Below the pieces are notes generated by a model. The model was not told where the DNA came from. It was given only the letters and a program-made list of their open reading frames with translations, and did no database searches. From positions 39,292,095-39,356,094 of the forward strand of contig CM055103.1 of NCBI GenBank assembly GCA_029204225.1: DNA of 64,000 nt. Reading direction: 5' to 3'. This stretch comes from Diphasiastrum complanatum (Eukaryota > Streptophyta > Lycopodiopsida > Lycopodiales > Lycopodiaceae). The position numbers were made by a program, and so were the translations under genes. Positions 1 to 11,335 of this stretch are shown one piece after another (the first letter of the stretch is position 1; the number at the start of each line of letters is the position of its first letter).

Positions 1-8
1 ATCAAGAA

Positions 9-218
9 TTGGAAGCCAGTGGACATTCAAAACGAAAAAATATTGAAATTATATACAATGATGTCGTTTTGACATGTGTTGAGGTGGAAGAAGATTGGAG
101 TCTAAATTACATCAGACGGGAACTATTTATCCTACAAGATGATGTACTTTCAGACTTCAGATTCATTTTCAATGGTAAATTCATAAGTAACTGTAAACAC
201 TCGATTCTTTATGAATAG
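9..218 (+). pseudogene. Unidentified coding-like exon
   Basis: An open frame of 69 codons that I do not recognise. It is acidic, with a DWSLNYIRREL stretch and a DFRFIFNGKF stretch. A plausible splice donor (AATG/GTAAAT) lies near 172-178, followed by a T-rich stretch and an acceptor-like TTTATGCAG near 279-287, so the frame may end as an exon rather than at its stop. Just after that acceptor the sequence runs into a copia RT fragment, so any downstream exon has been lost. Composition differs from the retroelement ORFs nearby. It could be a host-gene fragment or part of a DNA transposon. Confidence 0.25.
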
Positions 219-319
219 TTTCAATCAAAACTTTCTAATACAATCTCTATACTAATTGTAACTCACTTTGTATTAGTTTTATGCAGGTACATAAAAGACA
301 TGATCTCTGAAAATTTCAA

Positions 320-935
320 CTTGTCGCAAGAGGATTTTCTCAGGTACATAATGTCGACTACACTGAGACTTTTAGTCCAGTAGTTAAACATTATTCAATT
401 AGACTGCTATTGTCATTTACTGCTTCAACAAATTTAGAAATACATCAAATGGATGTACAAACAGCCTATCTTAATGGAGTTATTGAAGAAGATATTTACA
501 TGATACAACCTGAAGGTTATAATATCAAAGACAAACAAAATCATGGACTTCAGAGAGCACTTTATGTGAAGCAATATGCTCGAGCATGGTTTAGAGAATA
601 AATACTTTTCTTATTGATCATGGCTATAAACCAAGCACGTCAGATTCTAACTTTTGTTATCATCACTTTGTATGTGGATGACACACTAATCTTCAACAAC
701 ATTATCGATCTAATAAAAGAAGCCAAAACAATGACGTATTCAGAACTCGACATGACTAATCTAGGCGAAACTCATTACTATCTAGGTATTCAAATCCAAA
801 GAGACGGAAAGAAAAAGTTGATCTATATCACTCAACAAAAATACATTCACAATATGTTAATCAGATATAATTTGATGAATTGCAAGTTAGCTCACTCACC
901 AATGGAACCAGGACTAAAGTTGTCAAAGGACTATT
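320..935 (+). pseudogene. Copia reverse transcriptase fragment
   Basis: Remnant of the Ty1/copia polymerase, closely related to copia A1. It begins in the ARGFSQ-type motif (about 322), continues through TFSPVVKH and the QMDVQTAYLNG motif (about 410-600), and after a frameshift near 600-650 resumes with the YVDD active-site box (about 670) and the YYLGIQ region. It is cut at about 935, where an LTR-like sequence starts. Gag, protease, integrase and most of RNase H are missing. A dead fragment. Confidence 0.85.
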
Positions 936-1274
936 TGTTGGAGTTTAATCTTCTCCTACTCATCCCTTCACCCTCCTCCTACTCTCAAGAATTCCATCTC
1001 TCTAAATCAGTTTGCAAAATTACATGCAAAGTCGAATCAAGCAGAACTGCAAAGCCATCGCCAGATTACGGTCTGACCAAAGGGCACCGCTAAATCAACG
1101 TTTACAAAGAAGCACGACTCAAACCACAAACCGCAAGAAATCGCAAACTACAAGGGAGTCGTTAAAATCCGTAGGTTACTATGTACAAGACTTGCGGAAT
1201 CCTTCAATGGCAATGAAACGTAAGATTCCGTCGACTACCGCAAGTGACCTCCTTACGATCTCCTATGATGGAAG
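936..1274 (+). repeat. Truncated LTR, copia B family-like
   Basis: Starts TGTTGGAGTTTAATC and continues with CTCCTACTCATCCC, matching the start of the copia B2 3' LTR at 27215. It abuts the RT fragment on the left and is interrupted on the right by the 5' LTR of copia A1 at 1275. Only the 5' part of the LTR is present. Confidence 0.5.
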
Positions 1275-1757
1275 TGTTGGATTTACCTCCTCTACTCTCC
1301 TAGATCCCATTTTAATCTGCCTCCATTCATGCTGCATTTTACTCATGTTATCACACAGTCTGCATATTTACATGTAAAATAAGACAGACGAATAAAACAC
1401 GACTGTCTGCATAAATACAAATAAATTCTTACAGACAAAGAAAAGGCGAAAGAAACGCGACACTGTGTTTTTACATGTGTTTTGTGACAGACAAAAAGGC
1501 GACATTGCCCTACAAAATGCCAAAGGTGCCCTAGGAAGCGAAGGCACTCTGTAAATCAAATCCTAAGGCATTTCGTTAGAGTGACACATTTTTTGCATCT
1601 TCACCAACATTCATTTCAGCAAAAGCTGACGTCACGGCCTTCTCATGCTCATCCCATGCAACTGTGCAATCAGAACTGACAATGACAGCAGCCACCCACG
1701 ATCTCCTACAAACAGCGCTTCCACTTTGTACTCTTTTCATTTGCACACCTGTAAAAA

Positions 1758-1844
<87 letters not shown>

Positions 1845-2576
1845 TGGATACCACTTGTGGATGATCCAAGTAAGTGTGTGTAAAATAATAGCATCAGAAG
1901 CTTATCAGAGATAGACAAAGTACATGCCTTGCGCATTGATTCTTTATTGTCAGGTAATAGGTTCATTCCTTTTACAAATTGAATTAGCTTTGTAGAGCAC
2001 GCGGTTTCGTCCAATATTGTCTTGTGCTCTATCGCATTATTGACATGTATATTTTGCTATACTTAATCTGATAACAGTTCTTTTATTCTGTGTTCAGATT
2101 AGTGTCATACTACTATGATTATCTTCATTCTGTCTGACTTTCTTGTTGCTCAATCTGGTAATCTGTTCTTAGCGAGTAAATATTAGTCTAGTTGTTGACG
2201 ACTAATATTTAGTCTTGTCTTTCGCGAATCATTTGCGATTGATTATCAATCGAGCTCAGTTTAGCTCTTCGCGAATCATTCGCAACTAAAAATTTGTCTA
2301 GCTGTTCACGACAAATTATTTTCTGGTGTTTTGTGAGTGTTTGGCTACGTAATCAGAACAACCGTGATTTCTATCACTAACGTTTTGTTCATTTCTGATA
2401 GGCATAGTCATGCTTAGGAAAGAAGTAATATAGCTCATTCCGCTATGCAGGAATACATTCCATTTGAGTTCGTCTCTCATTCGAGTTTCGAGTTCGATTT
2501 TTTTGTTTCGCGTTCGTTTTCTTTTTGAGCTATTTGTTTTTGTCTCTCATACTCACACACCCTCCTTCTTCCAACA
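1275..2576 (+). repeat. 5' LTR of copia A1
   Basis: Begins TGTTGGATTTACC and ends CCAACA immediately before the primer site, so it has the usual TG...CA ends. About 1302 bp, including an 81-bp TA array. The first ~190 bp match 6784-6971. The last part (about 2340-2460) resembles the ends of the copia A2 LTRs and the sequence near 9960-10060, showing that these families share a U5-like region. Confidence 0.88.
1762..1842. repeat. (TA)n microsatellite
   Basis: About 40 perfect TA dinucleotides inside the 5' LTR of copia A1. The array is absent from the matched part of the 3' LTR, which breaks before this point, so its age relative to insertion cannot be told. It creates spurious Ile-Tyr repeat frames on both strands. 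Confidence 0.98.
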
Positions 2577-2594
2577 TGGTATTAGAGCCAGGTT
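2577..2594 (+). other. Primer binding site, initiator Met tRNA type
   Basis: TGGTATTAGAGCCAGG starts directly after the LTR end. It matches the plant initiator-Met primer site (TGGTATCAGAGCC) with one change, and marks the start of the internal region of copia A1. Confidence 0.85.
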
Positions 2595-2731
2595 CGTAGC
2601 CTGATAAGCTTCCACAGTACAAAACTCTACAAGTCGATAGAGTAATTGCCTTCTTGTTCTATAATTCTATACCAGATTTTCATACTTAAATCACTGATAG
2701 ATTTTCCTATCACTTAGACTAATTCTTCCAC

Positions 2732-3615
2732 ATGGATTCCCAAGGGAAAGCCAGTCCCATCATGGACAAGCTTGATGGAGACAATTACCATCTGTGAAAA
2801 ATTAAAATGAAAATTGTACTAATGGCTAGAGAATTGTATGACGTTGTTACAGGTGCAGAAGAGAAACCCGAAGCAGACGACGCATCAATCGCCAGATGGA
2901 AGCTAAAGAATGGAAAAGCTTTCGCGCCGATCATCTTGAACATTACGGGTACTCAGATTGGCCATGTATCCGAGGCTCAGACATCGAAAGAAGTCTAGGA
3001 CATCTTGAGCACACTATACAAAGTGCGAGATATAGCTTCCAAGCTACATCTCAGGAAGAAATTTTACTCCCTCAAGATGGCGAATGGTGATTCCCTGCAG
3101 AATCAATCAATTCAAGAACCTGCTAAGGCAAATGGCCACTGTCGAATCTGTCATAGATGATCAAGACGCAGTGATGCAACTGTTTACAAGCTTGCCAAGC
3201 TCATAAGACAACTGGGTGATGATCATCACAACACATCCAAAACTGACTCTTTCAAGAGTCATTACAATATTGTTGTAGGAAGACACACGGAGGAACGAAG
3301 CCTCAAGTTCCTCAGCTGATTCTCACACCTTATACACCAACAAGAGCATGACTAAGTAGAAGAAGAAGAAAGGCCCAAAGCAATCAAAGCCAGACTAGAA
3401 ACCAACACAACACAAAGAATAGTTGAATCCGCAGACAAAGAAGAAGCTGTTTTGTAGATATTGCAAGTGAAACAACCATGAAATTTTGCAAATACTGCAA
3501 GTGAAACAACCATGAAATTCAAGACTGCCGGATACTGCAAGCGAAGAACAACAACAAGGGGTAGTTGAATCAAGTGGCAAATGTAGCTGCAGAAGCTCCA
3601 CATCCTATTTAAGAA
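2732..3615 (+). pseudogene. Copia A1 gag remnant
   Basis: Starts at ATGGATTCCC (2732). The N-terminal motif KLDGDNYHL is followed by TGA where copia gag usually has Trp (normally ...NYxxW), so a TGG-to-TGA change stops the protein after about 20 codons. Frame resumes as KIKMKIVLMARELYDVV. Further stops and frameshifts follow. A zinc-knuckle remnant (C-x2-C...NNHEI...DC) lies at 3455-3535 and is partly duplicated as a 34-bp tandem repeat. Gag would normally package the RNA. Confidence 0.8.
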
Positions 3616-4077
3616 GTGAATCATGATGCCTTCATGACCAGCCATCAAGGAGCATCCAACGACAGTTCTTGGTTCCTGGATTCTGGAGCCACTCAACACA
3701 TGACCAATCTCATTGGTTGTTTTGAGTCCTATACACCTTACAGTACCCAGAAATATGTTCACCTTGGTGACAATATCACACAAGCTATTAAAGGTGAAGG
3801 CACTATAAGACTAAGCTTTGAAAATGATCAATCTAAGCTACTCTCTAAAGTCCTGTATGTACCAAATTTATCTATGAATCTGCTCTCTGTAAGCAGAATC
3901 ACAGATCTAGGACATAGAGTAGAATTCAAATGTCATCAGTTCAAAGTAGTTGATAGGACATGCAAGATTCTAGCACTCGAAAAGAGACATGGATACTTGT
4001 ATAAATTAAGTCATTGTTTTTTTGCCTCTAGTCAGGTGCTCAGTACTTCTATTCATGCAAATAAAAGTTTACTTTGA
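3616..4077 (+). pseudogene. Copia A1 protease and pre-integrase region
   Basis: Open for 153 codons. The aspartic protease active site is visible as SWFLDSGATQHM (about 3668-3703), followed by the family-typical VLYVPNLSMNLLSV stretch. The protease would cleave the Gag-Pol polyprotein. A stop at 4075 separates it from the HYRLGHLNH pre-integrase motif, which continues in the same frame (DIRLGH-type with the stop as a point change). Confidence 0.88.
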
Positions 4078-5000
4078 CATTATAGACTTGGTCACTTAAA
4101 TCATGTTGTTGTACAACAAATGTCTAGTCAATCTATTGTTCTTGATCTCGACTATCCTCGTGATAAAGTCGAGTTACATGTCTGTCAAGACTGTCTAGTT
4201 GGTAAACAGACTAGGAAACCATTTAAATCAAGCCATCAACATATTGCTAGAGGATTGCTAGACATTATACATTCAGACATTTGTGGCTCGATGAAAAATC
4301 CTTCACTGAAGGATGCAAAGTATTTTATAACTTTTATTGATGAATTTTCCAGAAGAACTATGGTGTACTTTATGAAGAAGAAATCAGAAGCCTTCAACTG
4401 CTTTAGAATCTTCAAGGAGCATGCAAAAAAGGAGACTGGATGGACGATCAAAGCCCTAAGGTCAGACAATGGTGGAGAATCTATCTCTACCGAGTTTAAG
4501 GAGTATTTCCAAAGCCAAGACATTGAGCAGCAATTTGTCACTCCTTATAGTCCTCAATCTAATGGCTTAGCCGAGAGGAAGAACCGTACCCTAGTTGAAT
4601 CAGCCAAATGTATGCTAGCGCATGCATTGCTACCCAAGAGATTTTGGGTCGAAGCTATCTCCACTACAGCTTATGTCTAGAATAGATGTTCAACCAAGGC
4701 CCTCTCAAGCAAGACATTCCACGAGGTGTGGACAGGCTCTAAGCCTTCTGTGAAGAACCTAAGAGTGTTTGGGTGCGTTGCCTATGCGCAGATCCCAAAA
4801 GACACGAGAAAGAAATTGGACTTCCAAGGTCTCAAAACCATCCTGATTGGATATACTTCATTTGATAATACATACAAGTTGTATGATCCTGATACCCATC
4901 AAATCTTGTATAACCGGGATACAGTCTTTATCGAGAGTCAATTCGTCAACATTAAAGACAAGGATATTGCTCCAGGAGAACCTTTATCACTACCATTGAC
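4078..5000 (+). pseudogene. Copia A1 integrase
   Basis: Zinc-binding part with RLGHLNH and CQDCLVGKQ. The catalytic core shows the D,D,E pattern: HSDICG (about 4273), SDNGGE (about 4460) and NGLAERKNR (about 4560-4585). The C-terminal part carries the copia motifs VKNLRVFGCVAY and ILIGYTS. One stop (TAG at 4678) interrupts it near TTAYV. Integrase inserts the element cDNA into the genome; this copy is inactive. Confidence 0.9.
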
Positions 5001-6776
5001 ATGACAGTCTGTGCTTCTGGCTCAGCCATGTCTATTGTTGACCCACTTCGTGACAGCGAATCAGACGAAGATGTTGCTGCTAACCAGCAACAAGTCCCAC
5101 GAGCAGTTCATCAGTCGAATCCTCCCAGAAGATCAAGCCGAGTGCGCACACAGCCCACAAGGTATACTCCTGAGTCTGCATGTCTCTTGATACAGGAACC
5201 GACGATAGTCGAAGAGGCACTTAGCCAACCAAAATCTGATATCTGCAGAGAAGCAATGGGCAGAGAGTATTCCTCTCTGATCAAGAACCAAACATGGTCA
5301 CTAGTCGAAGCTCTTATTGGCTGCAATATCATTGATTGCAAATGGATCTTCAAGATCAAATACAATGCCAATGGAGCAATTGATCGAAGGAAGACAAGAC
5401 TGGTAGCACGAGGATTCACTCAGATCCCCAACATCGACTACAGCAAGACTTTCAGTCCAATAGTCAAACATTCATCGATTTGAATGCTCTTGTCTTATGC
5501 TGTAGTTGCCGACCTCGAAGTACATCAACTCGATGTGCAAACAGCCTATCTGAATAGAGTTATACAGGAAGACATCTACATGATTCAGCCCAAAGGATAC
5601 ATTTTGGAAGGTATGAAGAATCATGTCTGTAACCTCCACAAAGCACTTTACGGCTTGAAACAGTCTGCCAGAGCTTGGTTTCAGAGGATCAATACATTCC
5701 TCATCGAACAAGGATTTAAACCAAGCACTGCTGATTGCAACATCTATTCCAAGTCAGTGCAACAATCCTTATTTATCATCACCTTATACATGGATGATAC
5801 GTTGCTTTTCAACAACAATACCAATTTGGTCAAGGATTTTAAGTAGATGTTGTTTTTAGAGTTCGACATGACTGATCTAGGCGAAGCTCACTTCTGTCTA
5901 GGCATTCAAATTCACAGAAACAGAATGAGATGACTGATTTACATCACTCAACAAAGGTATCTTCACAATGTTCTTAACAGATACAATCTAATGAATTGTA
6001 ATTTAGCTCACTCACCGATGGATTCAGGCCTGCATTTGTCAAAGGACCAATGTCCCCAGACCAAGTAGGAAGAGGAGCAGATGAGAGAGTATCCTTATCG
6101 ATCGATACTTGGATTTCTCATATATGCAATGGTCTGCCCAAGACCAGATATCTCTTTTGCAGTAAGCTCACTCAGCCAATATATGGCTAATCTTGGCATT
6201 ACCCATTGGAAGACTCTTATAAGAGTCATGAGATATATTCAAGCTACCATGGACCAGTGCATCTGCTATGGAGATGTCAACAACGACAATCTTCATCAAC
6301 TTAATGGATACTCTGATGCAAGCTGGGGAGGAGATATAGACAATCGTAAGTCCACATCTGGATTTACATTCTTCTTCAATGGAGGTCCTATCTCATGGAA
6401 TAGTCGTAAGCAAACCTCTATCGCATTTTCTTCTACAAAAGCAGAATACATTGTTGCTTCTCAATCTATTAAGGAAGCATTTTGGTTGAGAAATTTACTG
6501 TCAGACATTAATCTGTATCAATATAGCCCTACAATCTTATTCTGTGATAATCAGAGTGCCATTGCCTTATCGGCCAACCCTAGATTTCTCTCTAGGAGCA
6601 AGCACATTGAAATCAAATATCACTACATCAGGGGCAAGGTTCTCAACAAGGAGGTGAGCTTAACGTACTGTAGAACGTAGGACATGGTTGCAAATATTTT
6701 CACGAAAGCATTAGGTGTTAATGCACATAACAAATTGCTTAGTCTGAAGATCAAGACATTCACGGATCCAGATTAA
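5001..6776 (+). pseudogene. Copia A1 reverse transcriptase and RNase H
   Basis: RT begins at the NQTWSLV...CKWIFKIKY motif (about 5285-5360), then ARGFTQ, TFSPIVKH, LDVQTAYLN, ALYGLKQSARAWF and the active-site box YMDD (about 5787). RNase H motifs follow: GYSDASWGGD (about 6310), SSTKAEYI and CDNQSAIALSANP. Stops lie after VKHSSI, after VKDFK, in the RNMR region, and after YCRT. The reading frame ends at TAA 6774-6776, beside the purine tract. Several stops look like C-to-T changes. Confidence 0.92.
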
Positions 6777-6971
6777 GGGGGGGTGTTGGATCTATCTCAT
6801 CTACTCTCCTAAATCCCATTTTAATCTGTCTCCATTCATGCTCCATTTTACTCACGTTGTCACACAGTCTACATATTTACATGTAAAATAAGACAAATGA
6901 ATAAAACACGACTGTCTGCATAAATACAAGTAAATTTTCACAAATGAAGAAAAGGCGAAAGAAACGCGACA
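6775..6971 (+). repeat. Polypurine tract and truncated 3' LTR of copia A1
   Basis: AAGGGGGGG runs into TGTTGGATC at 6784, the expected plus-strand primer next to the 3' LTR. The LTR matches 1275-1468 up to GAAACGCGAC and then breaks off. No target-site duplication can be tested because the true right end is lost; the left flank is GGAAG. Confidence 0.85.
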
Positions 6972-7087
6972 TTATGGAGAAGGTGCAGTACCATTTAATC
7001 AAGATTCGGTGCGAAGCCAATAAAAGTCCCCAATAACTGCATATTGCAGGTGTCGTGGGACTGCCACCAGTTTTGGTGGGGGATACT

Positions 7088-7743
7088 GTTGGAGGGTTTG
7101 CGGATCCCAAGGCAACCCTAACCCTAGTTAATAAGTGAGAGGGATTTGGCACCCTGCGTGTGTAAGTCCAACCCGATGATCACATAGTTATTTGATTAAT
7201 CAGAAAGACAATAAAAGGACTTTAGGCCTTTTTGCGGGACTTTTAATGTCGTAGGGCCTAAATGTCAAGTTAGTGATAAAGTTGGGTTTCCCTCCAATTT
7301 TGATGGTTCTCACATTTTTTTAAATTTGAATAAAAAGAGAGGCAAGACTGGACCAATAGGATTCAGAGGCCAGGGTCCTCCTCTCTACTATAAGAAGGGA
7401 CCAACTCGAGTTGCTCCTCATGTTTATTTCCTCATTTCAATAAAGCAGATTGGTTTTCTTCAAAAATGGATTGATGAATGTCCTTGCTCTCTATCACTTT
7501 TCTTCCATCTCTCATGCTTATTTGGATTTTGCTAATTGTGGATCTGAGTGTTATTGGGATTGTATGTTATTATACTTTTTATGAGAGAGAAAGGGAGGGA
7601 GAGAAAGAGTAAGCTATCTTTGTTGTGGATGTGTAGTGTTAATGAATAGGGTTAATGGATGTAGAGTTAGATGTGAATCTTCCATTCATGTTGAAATCTG
7701 AACTAAACTATCGCTCTCATGGGAACGAACCTACGCGTGACAA
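7088..7743 (+). repeat. Putative solo or 3' LTR of another element
   Basis: TGTTGGAGGGTTTGCGG follows a G-rich tract (GGTGGGGGATAC), as an LTR follows a purine tract. Inside are a TATA-like CTACTATAAGAAGG (about 7386) and an AATAAA signal (7438). A CA end is possible at 7741-7742 (GCGTGACA). The 116 bp before it (6972-7087) are unassigned and may be the tail of the same element's internal region. I cannot place it in a superfamily. Confidence 0.45.
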
Positions 7744-8004
7744 CTAACTCCGTCTCTTTGATGCTAGATTGACTAGATCTTGGATTTAGGTTAGGCAAGG
7801 AAAGAAACCCACTACAAAGACTTCAAGCAATATGCTGAGAATCAAACTGGTCAGAGGGTCAAGGCCATATGGTCTAATTTAGGGGGAGAGTTCTTGTCAA
7901 ATGAGATGAAGGACTACCTATCTTCATGTGGCATACACCACCAGTTTACTACGAGCTACACTCCACAATAGAACGGAGTAGAAGAGCAGAAAAACCGCAC
8001 ACTG

Positions 8005-8580
8005 TTGGAAGCTGCACGATCCATAACAGTAAATTCACATTTTCTTCAAACCTTTTGGGCAGACGCTATCTCTACGGCTTGCTATCTGCAAAATTACTCT
8101 AGGACTAAAGCAGTTGATTCCAAGACACTATTTGAGGCCTACTACGGTTACAAAATAAGTTTGAAACATCTGCGTTGTTTTGGATATCTCTACTATGCAT
8201 TTGATCTAAGGAAGAAGCTGGACCCAATAAGTTTTCAAAGCATCTTCATTGGCTATTCAACTTCACACAAGGCATATCGTGTTTACGATGTAGTTACGGG
8301 CCAGATCACAGTCAGTCACGATGTTGTCTTCCTTGAAGACAAGTATTACGATTTCAAGCAGAAGCAACCAATACAAGAGACTATCATAGCAGCTCCACCT
8401 TCCATCGATAGGCTACGACCTACGACTGTTCAAGCAACGGAGTTTGTCCCAACGGCTCCACTTACCATCGATGGGCCTAGATCCACGATCGTTCAACCGC
8501 AAAATACTATGGTCCCAATCATTAACCAAGGAGAATTGTCTGATCAAGCACCTGCAGTTCGAAGATCTATGAGACAATGA
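8005..8580 (+). pseudogene. Copia B1 integrase C-terminal region
   Basis: An open frame of 191 codons covering the integrase C-terminal region: FWADAISTACYLQNYS, KHLRCFGYLYYAFD and the FIGYSTSHKAYRVYD motif. A duplicated linker follows, rich in Pro and Thr, with two similar units (TIIAAPPSIDRLRPTTVQ and PTAPLTIDGPRSTIVQ). It ends at a TGA just before the RT region. Confidence 0.85.
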
Positions 8581-8699
8581 CAGCAACCTAACCACTTCAT
8601 TCCTCAGACTTTCATCAGTCATGATGAACCTGCCACCGTAGCAGAAACATTGTCAATGCCCGATGTAGACAAATGGAATGCTGCCATGGATGCTGAGTA

Positions 8700-9385
8700 T
8701 TAATCTCTAATGAAGAACAAGACCTGGAGTCTTGTCATTCCTCCTGCAGGTGTAAAGCCAATTGATTCTAAGTGGATCTTTAAGCTGAAGCTTAAGCCAA
8801 ATGGATCTATATCCAAATGGAAAGCTAGACTGGGGGTTAAAGGCTTTGAACAAATATATGGGATAGACTACACTGAGACCTTCAGTCCAGTAGTAAAACA
8901 TCAGTCTATTCGTACTTTATTGGCTATATTTGCTGCAAAAGATCTAGATATTCACGAGATGGACGTCTAGACAACATTCCTACACTGATACATACAAGAA
9001 GATGTCTACATTTATCAACTAGAAGATTACATCCCTCAAGGCAAGGAGCATCTACTATGCAAATTGTTTGAAGGCATTATACGGTCTGAAGCAAGTTCCA
9101 AGGGCCTGGTATGATAGAATAAATCGTTTCTTGTTGTGGCATGACTTTACCTCCTCTACCGCAGATTCAAATGTCTATCTAAAACCAAAGGGACCAAGCT
9201 ATGCTATAATAGCACTATACATTGATGATACTCTAATCATCAGCAATTCAAATCAGTTGTTGCAAGAGACCAAGTCCTTACTCTCATTAGAGTTTGAGAT
9301 GACTGATTTAGGTCCAGTCCATTACCTACTTGGAATGGAGATTCACAGAGATCGCGCGAGCAGAAGGATCACCATAAGCCAATAG
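8700..9385 (+). pseudogene. Copia B1 reverse transcriptase
   Basis: Two open frames in succession (8710-8970 and 9068-9385) give KNKTWSLV, SKWIFKLKLKPNG, ETFSPVVKH, DIHEMDV, then after a stop and frameshift ALYGLKQVPRAWYDR, the active-site box YIDD (about 9221) and TDLGPVHYLLGMEI. The catalytic Asp pair is intact, but stops on both sides rule out function. Confidence 0.88.
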
Positions 9386-9912
9386 ACACTCCTATGGATC
9401 CAGGATGAAAGCTGTCCAAAGACATGTGCCCCAAAACAAAGGCAGATCAGCAAGAAATATGCAAGTACCCTTATCAGTCTATCATAGGTTCTCTCATGTA
9501 CTCTATGATTTGCGCATGACCTAATCTAGCATAGGTTGTAAGCACACTGTCGCAATTCATGTCCAACTAGACCTACAACACTGAAAAGCTCTCAAAGAGT
9601 TCTGAAGTACATTCAAGCCTCAAAGCACTATGCCTTGAGTTACAATAGAAATATAGAAGCTGCACTCTCTTTGATTACCTATTATGATTCAGATTGGGCA
9701 GGAGACATAGATACCAGAAAAATCCACCTCTGGCTACATTTGCTTTCTTGCAGGAGGACCCATTTCATGGAATAGCAGGAAATTAGAATATGTCGCAGCT
9801 ACATCAACAGTGAAGGAGATTTTACGGCTTAGAAGACTACTACAGGATCTGAGATTCCCACAGTTTGGTCCAACTATACACCAGTGCGACAATAAGAGTT
9901 GTACACTTGCAA

Positions 9913-10160
9913 TTGTTTGGCTGCAAAATCACTTTAGTACTTATCATTTTAAAGTTAGTTGCTAAAAGATTGAACGTGACTTCTATCATTATAGCTTTGT
10001 TCAATTATTGATAGTCGTAGCCATATATAGGAACAAGGTTCATTCTACTGCGCTTGATGGTTTGACTTATTAAATCGTTCATCCCCTTTCTTCCAGCACA
10101 TAGTTCCACCCCTCATTCTAGAATCACAATTCTAGAATCGTTGGTTTCTTTTTTGAAAAA
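9913..10160 (+). repeat. Copia LTR fragment (U5-like)
   Basis: GTTTGGCTGC...AGATTGAACGTGACTTC...TCATTATAGCTTTGTTCAAT...GATAGTCGTAG matches the 3' portion of the copia A2 LTR (43913-44010) and more loosely 2341-2430. It is joined straight to the broken RNase H of B1, so the element end has been rearranged. Confidence 0.6.
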
Positions 10161-11182
10161 AAAAAGGCCAGTAGGCAATATAGGTATTAGTAGAGAGAAA
10201 AAAAACAAATGATTACGATTATAGTGGTCTCAGGACCAATTTCAGTAGTTGAAAAAAAAAAATGGATCTGAAATGAATTGAAAATGTTCGTTTTAAGTCT
10301 ACTTTGTTTTTTTTTTCTTCTGAAAAGTACAATTTTTTTTTTTTAATTTTGGCAATTTTGGGTACTAAATTGCGATTTGCGAATCGCTATATCCAGAATT
10401 CCAATTTGCTACACTATGATACATACATATATATACACACAAACATGTATATATGTATACTAATTTAATATATATACATACTGAAATTCATCAAATGGCT
10501 TGTGTTGCATGTTTCATGTTCATTGGTATATAGCAAGACTAAATGTTTTTAACACTTGACTTGGTGAATAATTTTTTATGTGAGATTTCTCAATCAGATG
10601 TACTAGTAGCATTGATGTTGATATTGATGATGAGTGGTTTAATAATTGGGAGTTGGAGATTACTAGGAGTGGTGTAGTATATTTCATTCATACTTATAGT
10701 TGGATTGTCTTTGGGTTTCATCTAAAATCAGTCATCAAAATTTAGTTGTTTGTAATCATATGCAAAGACATTGGCACGATTTATGTTGGAGGCCGTGGAT
10801 TGAAACAACAATAGTCTCTTGTCTCAAATGAATTATGTAGAACTGCAAGCTTAATGTAGGCATGTACATCACTTGTTCACAATGAGTATGGACCATTTGA
10901 AATTGTAGTGATGGCTTTGAAAATTGTGTTTGTAAAGAAAAGCCACTTTTGGATGATATACGAGAAAGAAAGAGGAAGAATTCTAAAATAATATCCATCC
11001 TACAATCTAGATGTGGAAGTTGCCAGTAACTAAGTAGAGGAGAAAAGACAAGCTATGCTACCCAATTCTAGAAGATATTTTTCTCATTTGTGATATATGC
11101 TCATGTGTTTGTTTCGGTATACTTTTATATCTAACTTTTTTTTTACCCCCCTGCTTGAATATTTCTCGTATAGTTCCATATG

Positions 11183-11335
<153 letters not shown>

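Larger units (their letters stand above)
1275..6971 (+). mobile_element. Copia A1, Ty1/copia LTR retrotransposon (decayed)
   Basis: A copia element with recognisable 5' LTR (1275-2576), Met-type primer site (2577), gag (from 2732), protease, integrase, RT and RNase H, a purine tract (6775-6783) and the first ~188 bp of the 3' LTR (6784-6971). Domain order PR-IN-RT-RH is that of Ty1/copia. The coding region has several stops and small indels, so it is not autonomous. The LTRs match well over the shared stretch but differ at several positions, indicating an old insertion. The 3' LTR breaks at about 6971 into unrelated sequence. Confidence 0.92.
7800..9912 (+). mobile_element. Copia B1 remnant (integrase to RNase H)
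   Basis: A 5'-truncated copia element. It starts inside the integrase core (SNLGGEFLSNEM, about 7870-7910), runs through PQ*NGVEEQKNR, LRCFGYLYY and IFIGYSTSHKAYRVYD, then RT (SKWIFKLKLKPNG, ETFSPVVKHQS, ALYGLKQVPRAWYDR, YIDD) and RNase H pieces up to about 9910. Stops, frameshifts and a deletion between TISQ and DTPMDPG (about 9382) disable it. The end of RNase H and the 3' LTR start are missing. Confidence 0.88.

Noticed and set aside
1576-2014. Ile-Tyr repeat open frames on both strands
   Set aside because: They are translations of the (TA)n array in the copia A1 LTR.
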